The notes under the pieces were generated by a model that saw only the letters and a list, made by a program, of their open reading frames with translations, did not search any database and was not told the DNA's origin. Shown piece by piece: positions 1 to 27,016 of a stretch of DNA of 64,000 nt. Origin of the DNA: Zantedeschia hybrid cultivar (lineage: Eukaryota; Streptophyta; Magnoliopsida; Alismatales; Araceae). A program made the translations under genes and the position numbers. Each line of letters opens with the position of its first letter. Positions within the stretch are counted from its first letter, which is position 1. The DNA lies in NCBI GenBank assembly GCA_030544215.1, contig JARZZO010000004.1:11582501-11646500 (forward strand), given 5' to 3'.

Positions 1-156
1 GAGGACCGCGACGCGTATTCTAGCCATGGCGGGGCAGCCGGCGGGTCCGTAGAGGCGCACAGTCGTCGGCGGCGGGGGCAGTGACGACTGTGGGGAGCCC
101 ACGTGGTGGGCGACCCCCGGCGTCGCTTTCCTGGGCTTGGGGGCGCAGTTCCCCAT
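1..156 (-). CDS. N-myristoylated MGNC protein, first exon only (partial)
   Basis: The reverse strand opens at 156 with ATG and stays open for 52 codons to the window edge. It begins MGNCAPKPRK, a textbook N-myristoylation start (Gly2) with a palmitoylatable Cys4, so the product probably sits on a membrane. A proline-rich linker follows, then TVRLYGPAGCPAMARIRVAV. That looks like the first beta-strand and helix of a thioredoxin or glutathione-S-transferase fold, but the stretch is too short to be sure. Upstream, on the same strand, are a GA/CT microsatellite in the presumed leader (about 317-335) and a TATA-like TTTTAAA (about 379-386), which support a real 5' end. The rest of the gene lies left of the window. 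I do not recognise the exact family; GST-like is an inference. Confidence 0.6.
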   Translation of the reverse strand, partial: MGNCAPKPRKATPGVAHHVGSPQSSLPPPPTTVRLYGPAGCPAMARIRVAVL

Positions 157-316
157 CACACTCACAGTACTACTGGCTTTCCCTTCCTCTTGCTTTCTTC
201 TTCAGTGTAACCCTGTTTCCTCTGAAGAGATAGAGGAATGGAGGGTTGAGCGGTGGAGAGGAGGGGTGGAGACGAACAGGGTCATGGAGAACCTGCAGGT
301 TCGCCGGAGCCGTGCA

Positions 317-335
317 TGAGAGAGAGAGAGAGAGA
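317..335. repeat. (GA)n microsatellite in a presumed 5' leader
   Basis: About nine GA units on the plus strand. CT tracts in 5' leaders are common in plant genes, and this one lies between the TATA-like box and the ATG of the minus-strand MGNC gene. Confidence 0.7.
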
Positions 336-378
336 TGTGGGTTTGGAAATGGTCGCCGACGATGGAGCGTGGTGGTGG

Positions 379-387
379 TTTAAAAGG
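379..387 (-). promoter_or_regulatory. TATA-like box of the MGNC gene
   Basis: TTTTAAA on the reverse strand, about 225 bases upstream of the ATG at 156 and about 45 bases upstream of a CT-repeat-containing leader. It is placed by position only, and transcription start is not visible. Confidence 0.35.
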
Positions 388-399
388 GAGGGAGAGGTG

Positions 400-1195
400 A
401 GGCCGTTTGACACGTACGGGCTCGTGACGACCGTCCTGGGACAGCTCCCACTTTCTATTATTTCCCTTATTTGTGGGCAAATCCTCTTAAAAGCCTGGGA
501 ATTAGCGCCTTACCCCGTGCTCCCCCTGTATTAAATGTTGCTAATTTGAATAGAAAGGAGCGCATTGGTGTTGGCTGGCCTCCACTATCCCTTGGTTTCT
601 CTGGTGGGCTCGTGATCTCAGCAAAGCCGGATTATCGTTATCTACGTATTCCGATGCTAGTTAGTAAGAATATTTAGAAGAGAATTTTATGTTAAGTACT
701 CTTTACTTTAGACTTGATGGGATAAACACTGCCAATAAGAAATCTCTACAATACTTTTCTTTTTGTGCGATGAAATCTCTACAGGCTAACTGGATACAAT
801 TTCTCCTTAGAAATAGACAAGGGGGACAAGGAGGATGACGTGCATTAAATGCACATTCTCCTCGAAGCTAAGATAACTTTTGAGAATTTAAGTTTAGGAA
901 AGATAATAAGAAAGAAAATAGAAAGTAAGAGAGAGAAAAAATTCACTACAGTGAATTTTTGGAGTTTTATGAAAATTAAGGTGAGTTCCATAGAATTATA
1001 AAAATTAATATTTAAAATTTAAACTTTTCTGCTCTTAATCTCAAATGAGGCCTTAGTCGAAGAGAAGAATCAAACGATGTATTTTATCTTTAATTAGGAA
1101 TATTTTAAAAGGAACATGACTATTTTGTACTTATACAGCCTTACAGGCATGATAATTCCACTCTTAGAGGATCCACCATTTTGCAGGAGGTAGAA
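400..1195. other. Intergenic, nothing recognised
   Basis: AT-rich upstream DNA of the MGNC gene. No open frame with coding character, no terminal repeats and no RNA gene were seen. Confidence 0.5.
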
Positions 1196-1442
1196 ATTGA
1201 ACTCGTAACCTCCCTAAGAAAGGGAGACCCTTAGTAATATTCAGTTATAGGCTCATTAATATTTGTAAAAACTACTTGTCAGGGAAGTATGGATAAGAGA
1301 CGAGTATGATATAGGGATTTGAACTCATAACCTCCGTAAGAAAGGGAGAGTACTCTTAGTAATATTCGGCGACGGGATCATTAATATTTGTAAAAACTAC
1401 CTGTAGGGGAAGTATGGGTAAGAGATGAGCATGGTACAGGGA
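1196..1442. repeat. Tandem duplication, about 120-127 bp unit, two copies
   Basis: Two adjacent diverged copies start near 1196 and 1316. Both contain GAACTCRTAACCTC, then AAGAAAGGGAG, CTTAGTAATATTC, ATTAATATTTGTAAAAACTAC and GGGAAGTATGG. The second copy is followed by the hAT-type MITE at 1437, which inserted at its end. Confidence 0.75.
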
Positions 1443-1885
1443 TGTAAACCGAGTGAATACGGACTAGATATATACATATTCAAATTTGTTTTCATATTTT
1501 ATACGTGAATACAAATCTAAATACAAATAATCATCATACTGTAAAATTAATATTCATATTTGTAATAAACGAATACAAATATAAATCGGATATAGTAAAA
1601 TGTTCATAAGAAAGAAAAATTGACCTTAAAAGATAAAAATTTTAATGTGTGATCAAATTTCCAAGAACAAAATCATGTTAGTTATATGATTTTCCTTATT
1701 CTACAAGGATTACATAAATACGAATAATTTATATTCGAATATGGATCTTTTAAATTATACGTACGCATATTTTAGAATGACCATATTTGTATCCATATTT
1801 AAAACGGATGTAAAATATATATCTATATTTGGTACAATCAGATGCAGATATGAAACAAATATATTTGTATTTGTTTGCATCCCTA
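1437..1885. mobile_element. hAT-type MITE, 449 bp, with 8-bp target duplication
   Basis: The ends are inverted repeats: CAGGGATGTAAAC at the left and GTTTGCATCCCTA at the right. They are flanked by GCATGGTA (1429-1436) and GTATGGTA (1886-1893), an 8-bp target-site duplication matching 7 of 8. The interior is AT-rich and repetitive (ATATTCGAATATGGAT-like units) and has no coding capacity. Eight-base duplications and short TIRs are the hallmark of the hAT superfamily; transposition would need a transposase supplied in trans. Confidence 0.75.
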
Positions 1886-1899
1886 GTATGGTATGCTCC

Positions 1900-2455
1900 T
1901 AATAAGAGAGGTGCTACTTTTTTAAAATGAAATAAAATGACAAAAATTCATACATTAGAATCTCAAAAATGTCATATTTGTTTGCCTATTATTGTACATA
2001 TCTTCATAAAATAAGATGTCTATCAAATATGTCATTTCAATGACATATGGAAAATATCTAAGGATAATAATTTTGTATTAACCATTCTTATATGTTAAAA
2101 TTCAAAAAAATGTCGTGCTTATTTATATATTATCATACATCCACTTACAAATTTAATGGCATATATAAAACATTTGTCAGATATGCCATCATCATGACAA
2201 TTCTGAAACATTATAACTATTAGGATTAATTTTATATAAACTCATCTTACATGAAAAATATCAAATATGCCGCTCTTATTTATGTTGTCTCATATATATC
2301 CTCATTATGATAGCATTCTACCAAAAGTGCCATTACTGCTATCTTTCATTATAAATATTAGGATTAATTTCATATAAACTCATCTTACATGAAAAATATT
2401 AAATATGTCGTTCTTATTTATGCAATATCATATATATCCTCATTATGATAACATT
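1900..2455. repeat. Diverged AT-rich tandem repeats, about 130-140 bp unit
   Basis: Three to four degraded units recur. Each has ATAAACTCATCTTACATG or similar, then a run like AAATATGCCGCTCTTATTTAT, then CATATATATCCTCATTATGAT. The last two units (about 2222 and 2345 onward) are the most alike. A copy in opposite orientation lies at about 4930-5075, so this array and that copy form a loose inverted repeat around the LTR-like segment. Confidence 0.6.
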
Positions 2456-4440
2456 GTGCGATTTTGAATGACGTCGGTCTAGGGGGATGCCATTTAGAAG
2501 CCTTACAGGTGTGTCATGTGGGCGGCCGTTGGGATGCGTGTGTATAGCCCCGGTCTCATCGTTTGAATGACGTCACGCGTGGTCGACGCGATTCAGAGAT
2601 CTACCAGCGTACGACTCCGTCCTGTCGTCTGAATGGCGTCATCTCGAAACGACGTTATTCAAGCTGTTTCTATTTAACGTCCCGAACCTTCCCTCATTTC
2701 TCTCATTTATCTCATTCTCACTCTCTCTCCTCTCTCTCTACGAACTCATTCCCTTCCCCCTTCCTTCCCTCCTTCCCTTCTTCATGTTCCTCCACTCCAA
2801 ACCCCTCATACCTCTCACCACTACCACCATCATCTCTTTTGCGGCACCTTACTCTCCGGACGGCGACCGACATTCCGGTGGAGTAACGACATCCACGGTG
2901 ATACCGGCGGTGGCTCGTGGCATGGCGGTTCGATGGCTAGGAGTAAGGAGGAATCCAAATAACCGATAGGGTGACGATTCTCGTGTTATTTGTTTAAAAA
3001 TCATATTTTTCCCGTTTTGAAGCATGTGTTGTGTGTGGAGGTTTTGGATAGAAAAAACATGTTCTAAGAGATTTTTTGATGAAAATAGATATTTTTATAA
3101 AATGGGACTAGGTGTACTTCAATTTGATTATTTGATTTCTTCCCCATCTTCTTGCGTTTTGGATATTTTTTTTAGGGAGAAAGGGATCCTCGGTTCTGGC
3201 TCGAGGAGACTCGATTTCGGACGTTAAACGGTGTTGAGACCAGGTGACGCCATTTAGAATGGTGTCGACCATGGTCGTCGCCAATTAACGGCCTATTTTT
3301 CGGTTCCCGAGGCTAACATAGGATAAAGAGCTGAACGACATCGGCCATGAGCTACGCCATTCAGGCCAGTATCCCTGGGTCGCAGTTCCTACGAGAGAAC
3401 TAAACTAGTTTTGGGGTCTTGAACGACGTCAACCACAGGCAATGCGATTCAAGACAGAACCTCATTAATCCCTGTAATTAATATGTGTACATTATTAGTT
3501 AGTTTGATTAAATGTATGCTTGAAATCATACATTGGGGACGAAAATTTATACGTGATCGGATCACACTGTGTTGTGTTTTGTGCGATCGTGAACCTAAAG
3601 TGACAATTGTTAACGCTTAGGTATCCTGTGTCGGTGTGGGAATGACATGGTGCTGGTGTGGGAGTGGCAGGGTGACGCGGTGAATTCCGGAATATAATTA
3701 GTACCAGTGTTGGAGTTGTACATTCGGAGTGTCACTCGTAGCTAGAAGGAGGCATAACCACCTAGAAGTAAATCGGAATCGCTAGCGTGCTATCCGAGGA
3801 GTTATTGTTCCATTCCACCAGGTCGGTATTTTTCGTATTCTACTGCGTGGTTTGTGTGTTTAGCCGAGACGCCGGTTGTAGACTCCGTGGTGGAGTGGTT
3901 TCAGAGTTGTGCCTGTTGAATTTACAAATGCACGTGTTTCATATCGAAATTTAAAAATCTTTGGGAATTGTGTTTATTATTTTACTTTAATTACCTATAT
4001 CTAGTCTTGTTGTACTGTAGGTGCGTATATGGGTGGTGGAGATCGGAAGATCTTTATTGAGTCCATTTCGGTGTGACTCACTCTTACGATTTTCAGATGA
4101 GGGTTATCGGCAGACGTAGTGTGGTAGGATTTCGTCTCAAGTTGTGCGCCAGCAACCATCGTTCCGGAGTATGTCCTAATATAATTATTATTTTCTTTTT
4201 AAGCATGTACGTTTAATTATTTTTTTCAGTTGGAATATGTAATTATTTGTTGAATTGAGTCAAATTGTAATAATTTTTAATTCTTACACTTCCTTTACAA
4301 TTCGATGTGTTGTAGATTGTTTAGCTTAATTTATCATTTATTTTCCAGACTTATCGAGATCTTGACTTGACTCTAGATTTTAATGATTCGGTATCCATTT
4401 AGTAATCGAATCTCCGATTATACGATGACGGGTCGTTACA
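2456..4440 (+). mobile_element. LTR-retrotransposon remnant (probable Gypsy-type solo LTR, 5' end unclear)
   Basis: The segment is richer in GC than its surroundings and is studded with GAATGACGTC / GACGCCATTTAGAATGG-like motifs in both orientations (about 2466, 2563, 2630, 2655, 3243 and 3422). A TATA-like TATTTAAC at 2671 is followed by a pyrimidine-rich stretch, as in an LTR promoter. The right end reads GGGTCGTTACA (4430-4440), the form of many plant Gypsy LTR 3' ends. A matching TGTAACGACCC start and a target duplication were not found, so the left boundary is a guess. ORFs at 2563-2969 are low-complexity and are not treated as genes. Confidence 0.45.
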
Positions 4441-4485
4441 GTGTCTGTGTGTGACAAGATCTACGACTCCAAAACCAAAAGGGAG

Positions 4486-4494
4486 GTGTGTGTA

Positions 4495-4558
<64 letters not shown>
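4486..4558. repeat. Compound (GT)n(GA)n microsatellite
   Basis: About 13 GT units (one interrupted) run straight into about 23 GA units. Serine/leucine or arginine/glutamate ORFs over it are artefacts of the repeat. Confidence 0.9.
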
Positions 4559-4561
<3 letters not shown>

Positions 4562-4569
4562 GACGTTGG

Positions 4570-4690
4570 ACATGAGGAAGCCTTCCCCTCTGGCAAGCCT
4601 CGACGACTTGGAGCTGGAGAGGTTGGCGGTGGCATCCAAGGTCCACAACAATGATGCCCTCTCCGTCTACAGGAACATTATCTCTCTCTT
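4570..4690 (+). other. Short coding-like fragment, not recognised
   Basis: Immediately after the microsatellite the frame reads MRKPSPLASLDDLELERLAV and continues ASKVHNNDALSVYRNI, then fades into non-coding DNA. The composition is protein-like, unlike its neighbours, but there is no complete gene around it. It may be a captured or decayed exon. I cannot name the source gene. Confidence 0.3.
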
Positions 4691-4757
4691 TCTAGCACTT
4701 TATTGTTGTCTTCTCCACCAAAGACATTGTACTTATGATGTGGTCTTCGCTGTTTGA

Positions 4758-4925
4758 TGTCACTTCTCATCAACAAGGTGCACCTTGCCGTGCCTATGCT
4801 AGCGCCGTTGCCACTGCGCTATGTGCCTTCCCGTCAACAAGGTGCACCTCATCGTGCTCATGCTGTCAACAATGCCATTACTCAATTCACTTCTCGTAAA
4901 AAAAGGTGCACCTCCCTCCCGTCGG
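4758..4925. repeat. Tandem repeat, about 65 bp, three units
   Basis: CTTCTCATCAACAAGGTGCACCT recurs with small changes near 4761, 4827 and 4891, giving a period of about 65 bp. It lies just left of the inverted copy of the 1.9-2.45-kb repeat. Confidence 0.65.
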
Positions 4926-4929
4926 TAGG

Positions 4930-5075
4930 TGCCTTAAATATTATGATGGGACATCATCATGGCAATTTCTAAAGATTATAAATATTATGATGGCATATAG
5001 GATAATATGTAAATAAGTATGTCATTTTTGAAATTTAACATGCAAGAATGGTAAATATAAACTTATCTCAAACAT
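4930..5075. repeat. Inverted copy of the 1.9-2.45 kb AT-rich repeat
   Basis: Read on the reverse strand it gives TTTACCATTCTTGCATGTTAA, then ACTTATTTACATATTATC and GCCATCATAATATTTATAATC. These line up with the array at about 2090-2350. The two arms bracket about 2.5 kb. Confidence 0.5.
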
Positions 5076-5089
5076 TTATATTGTGCGAC

Positions 5090-6479
5090 AACCCTTCCTA
5101 TATGATAGAAAAGGATCGATCCTAAACCGATCTGACCTAGAATCACAAATCTCAAGTTTGTCTACGATATAATTGTATTAATTTTTATAATTTTTGTCTT
5201 ATGTATAATACTAGGTGATAGGGCCTTATTGATAAGAGAAATACTTGGTGCACACCAAGTGTTAGTGCACACCTCTGGCGTGCACCAAGTTTTTTATCAT
5301 CTGGTAAAAAATGAATCCTTCAACTTCCTCATACACAGTATCATCCATTAAAAAGTTAAACCCTAAAAATAATCATGATATGTCTATTTATTTTGTAACT
5401 TAAAATAAAATTTTTCTTAAAATTACATCCTTTACAAAGCAAAAGTTTAATCTAGAACCCAAATCCAATATTTATTATGTTAAAAGATTATAATAGGTGA
5501 TTCAGAAGTCTGAGACTAAAGATGTCTTACAAATATGAATTTTACAAGACAGTCTTCACGTGATTGTAATTTTTAGTAGTATGATGATATCGAAGTTGTC
5601 TTAAAATTATGAAATTTATCGAATAGTAATCTTGTCGTCTTGCTTAACATCAAACTAGTATGCTTTGAAAATGACTTGAGTGCCCCACCTAATTCTCCCA
5701 TTCTGAAAACCTCGCCGGCTTTCACTCCGGCGGATCTCTTCGACGGCCTTTGGCGGCCCCTTGGGGGAAATCTGTCTTGTAACATCATGTGACCAAAAAA
5801 AAAAAGAACCAATAATATCCTTAGTATAGGTCCTATATGCTATATAAAATTGATTATCATCTTTTATATTTAATAATTATTGAATATTTCAAAACTCGAG
5901 CCTAGCAAGATTCAAGTCTAACCCAATAAGAAGTACATGTCGAAAATCTGACCCCAATCCAACCTAAAAATGAAATAGACCCAATTTAATATCTGAGTTA
6001 AGAGAGCAAACGAACCAAGCGAGCTCGACTCGATCATATGTATTTAAGCTCAAATTCATCTGGAACTCATTTTATGTGCTCATGTTCGGCTCGAAAGTAT
6101 CTTCATGCAGCTCGAGCTCAACTCCGGCTCCACTAGGTACCGGAGTTAGGCTGGAATATGGGCCTGTCGAGTAATTGGGCAGAGTTTTTAAAACTCAGGA
6201 GAGAGAGTAACTTTAAAAGAGTTATTTGTACCATCCGATTCTTGATGGACGGTTAAAAATTTTCAGAAAAAAAAAAAAAAGGAGAATCGCACCTCTAGGC
6301 CATCTAATACGTTTTTATGTGACACGTTTTAAACGAACAATGGAAATGTTTTACAAAATAGGATTAAAATAATGGGCGTTTTCACATATAACTCATCTTC
6401 CAGGGACACCAGAAAAAATGCGAACAGAAATAGCGAAAATGGCGAATCCCGCAATCTCTATTTTCAGCCGTCCGATGCC

Positions 6480-6480
<1 letters not shown>
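5090..6480. other. Intergenic region upstream of the ubiquitin-FAd gene
   Basis: Mostly AT-rich. It holds a short self-similar stretch with CTTGGTGCACACCAAGTG (about 5248-5290) and a segment rich in GAGCTCGACTCG / GGCTCGAA / GCTCGAGCTC (about 6020-6130), a motif style seen in dispersed plant repeats. No gene recognised. Confidence 0.4.
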
Positions 6481-24099
<17,619 letters not shown>

Positions 24100-24565
24100 G
24101 ATTTGTTTTCCCTATGTGAAAGGCCATCATAATCTCTGTTGGTTCAGCGTAACCTTTGGTCAACTTGTGCTCTCCTCTCACTTTCTCGGACTGATGTACC
24201 TGGAATTAAATTTCTTTGCTGAAAGCCGCAGTGTGTCAAATATGCTGCTGGAGAATTGCTTTTTGTTTCTCCCTCCACCTGCAATAAGTTAGCAGCAGTT
24301 TACCCAAGCTATCAGTGTATTCATCTGAACAGCTGAATTTGTCGTCGGATGCTTTTTTGTTCTAAATCCTGCAAGATTGCTGGTCTAATTTTGTCCGACG
24401 TTTGAGATTTATGCTTCAGACGTTCCTGCCTTCTGCTTCTCTTCGGTTCATTTTGTTGATTGGCTCACAAATCTTAGATCTTCACTTTTGAATGCTGTGG
24501 GTAGGTCGCAGGTTTAACTCATTATGCATCAACGTGAATGGCAAGCCACTCGAAAATCTCTAGGG

Positions 24566-25466
24566 CTGCAAACTTGGGTCGGACTAGTTCTAGTTGGGGT
24601 TGATATTGGCCCAACTCATGTCAAGAGATTCTCAGTTCTAATTCAATTCCATTGGCGTTTTACTTGACGTTCCTAATGTTGCACCCCAATCAATAATGTC
24701 TCATCTTAACTCATTCCATAAAAAAAGGTGAATTTTAGTGGGTTTAGGTTGGTTGGATCGGATTATAAATCTAATCTTTCATGTTCTCTCTTTTTCCCTT
24801 TTACTGTCAGTGTTATATTCAAAGAGAAATAAAAATATTTATTCATCTTGATAGAATAATTAAATAATGATATAAAATTAAATGAAATATATTTTAGAAA
24901 ACAACTTATCTTTCATAGAGACAAGGTATCATTTGGAACTGTGGTTGGATTATGATTTGTGGAAAAAAATTACTTCTTCATTGACCTTTAAAAAGTACAA
25001 TTTTTTCATCTTTATTTTTCAAAGTGAAAATCACATTTGGATCTTTTAGGGGTGGAGAGATTATGAAAGTGTATTTTTTCTATAATGCCTTTTACTTTTC
25101 ATTAAAGACAGGTAATTAAAGCATCCTTTCATATCATTTTAATTTTATTAACTCCTTTTCCCCTCGAAAGCTGTGCAAAAATTATGAAATTATAACTTTT
25201 GGGCATAGTGTCTCCTCTCCACGAGTTTATATCTCTCTTCCCTTCCAAATCCTATTGTACATAAGTGAATGCACCTTTGTGCCATTTGAAATAGTTTATG
25301 GCTTGTCATATATTCCAACGTCATAGACCCAACATAACCAAGATTGGGTTAAAGGCTCTCCTAATCTTAACCCAACTTAACTGAAGTTTAATTGAGTTCA
25401 ACTAGCTAATTCGACCAGTGGATTGGTCCATTCAAGCTAGAGCTGACTTACCCAAAATTGCAGCTT
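24566..25466. mobile_element. Possible hAT-like remnant downstream of FAd
   Basis: The left border AGGGCTGCAAACTTGGGTCGG and the right border TTACCCAAAATTGCAGCTTT are loosely inverted. The interior is AT-rich and non-coding. Flanking duplications were not found. Similar wording is common in plant hAT MITEs, but this is a weak case. Confidence 0.3.
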
Positions 25467-25478
25467 TAATACTACAAG

Positions 25479-25785
25479 TAGGGACGAAGCCACATGAGAG
25501 GGAGTGGGGGTTACTGCCGCACTGAAAATTTAAGACCTTTTATAAGTTCTATTTTAACAATTAATAGTTAAAAGATTTTTTTTTATATAAAACGTCCCCA
25601 CTAAACAGCATCTGGACCTCCTCTACAGTTGTCCGTGGTCCCTTTTTATGCAGCATCCAAGGTCCTCTCACCGATGAGGATAAAGTTGCTCACCACCCAA
25701 TGTGGACTCCAATCGTATATGTTACTAGTCTTCAATAATGCATTCAGCTTAACTCCACTGACTAAAATTTCTGGCTTCGTCCCTG
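25479..25785. mobile_element. MITE with AGGGACGAAGCCA termini (307 bp)
   Basis: Starts TAGGGACGAAGCCAC and ends TGGCTTCGTCCCTG, inverted repeats of about 13 bases. The flanks ACTACAAG (25471-25478) and AGTACGAG (25786-25793) agree at 6 of 8. No coding capacity. The TIR and 8-bp duplication suggest hAT. Confidence 0.65.
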
Positions 25786-25793
25786 AGTACGAG

Positions 25794-27016
25794 GCCTCTC
25801 AGTCTTGAAAGAAGTGTAATGATTATTCTACCTCTCACAATATGTGAAAGAAATATCCCACGATTCTACAGGAGGCTATAATATAATGCCCTATACATGT
25901 GTTTCCCGCAAATGACAAGATCCATGGGTAAAAAATCGTTTTCCCGCAATCCTTAAGACTCGGAATATTTGTCCAAAAAAAGACAATGATCTTGACTATG
26001 TAGAGAAATCTTCTAAATATTGATGATGCTTAGATTTGGACATTCTCTGATTTGAGAACTTAAAACCAAATGTGTCGTCCAAGGCAGCTGCCCCATTTCA
26101 TTTTGAAGAAATACTTACTGCAAGGTCTCCTGGACATTATAGTGTAACAGTCCTCTGATAGAATAGATTAGAAGGCACATAGTTACTGCACCGCCTCAAT
26201 GAAAACATTACAATCAAAACCCAAGCCTAAAAATAGATTACCCGATTTGAACAATCGATTATATCATACGATATGTCACCGGAACCGACAACAGATGACT
26301 GAATAGTTATATCACTTACTGACATCATACAGGTTACAGATTATTAGCTTTGAAATTAAAATGTGGATACAATTAACATAAACTCGTGGAGGATCCAGAA
26401 CGTTTGCTTACGGCGACATTACGAGACTGATCACTCTGAGTAGGTTAAAGTTGGCCGAACAAGTCAGTTGGTATCTCTCATATAAAAATTCTTTAAAAAG
26501 TTTCATAAATAATTTTTATTATATAATTCTCACATGCTGCCAACAACCTGCCTCCCTGCACTACTAACAGCAGCGCACAATCTCCCTCCCATGTACTACT
26601 ACTAACAGCAGCTCCATGACTGCACTCTCTCTCTCTCTCTCTCTCTCAACCAGCCAGCAAGAAGCAGCGAAACTTGGAAAAGGGTTCAAGTGCATGATTC
26701 CCACGTTCCACTAGCAAAACAAACAAAAACCCTTCCTTCAATCCAACTCCACCACCTCCACCACGTCCCCACCCATGCAGAGTTGAGTTGGCCTGCACTG
26801 CATACACTCTTAATGGCTAAACTAAGCTCATCATGAACACCATCCTATGCTATGTAGCTGCCCCTCTTCCACACACCCTCCCCGGCTACCCCAGCCATGA
26901 CAGCAGTGCAAGTGCTCCACTTCCCCTCCCACCTCCCTTCTTCCCCAAGCTGCTTGCTTTCCTGCACTTACCCAACATGATGGTTTCATCCCACGCACAC
27001 ACCCTTTTAAGGGCCG
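25794..27016. other. Upstream region of the RopGAP gene
   Basis: AT-rich to about 26500, then increasingly C-rich with a (CT)n tract at 26624-26647 and CCACC-rich leader-like DNA. An ORF at 26833-27123 overlaps in another frame and is not supported as protein. The promoter lies here, but no box was assigned. Confidence 0.4.

Noticed and set aside
4399..4757. Ser/Leu and Arg/Glu ORFs near 4.5 kb
   Set aside because: They are microsatellite translations. Only the short MRKPSPL.. stretch looked protein-like, and it is reported with low confidence.
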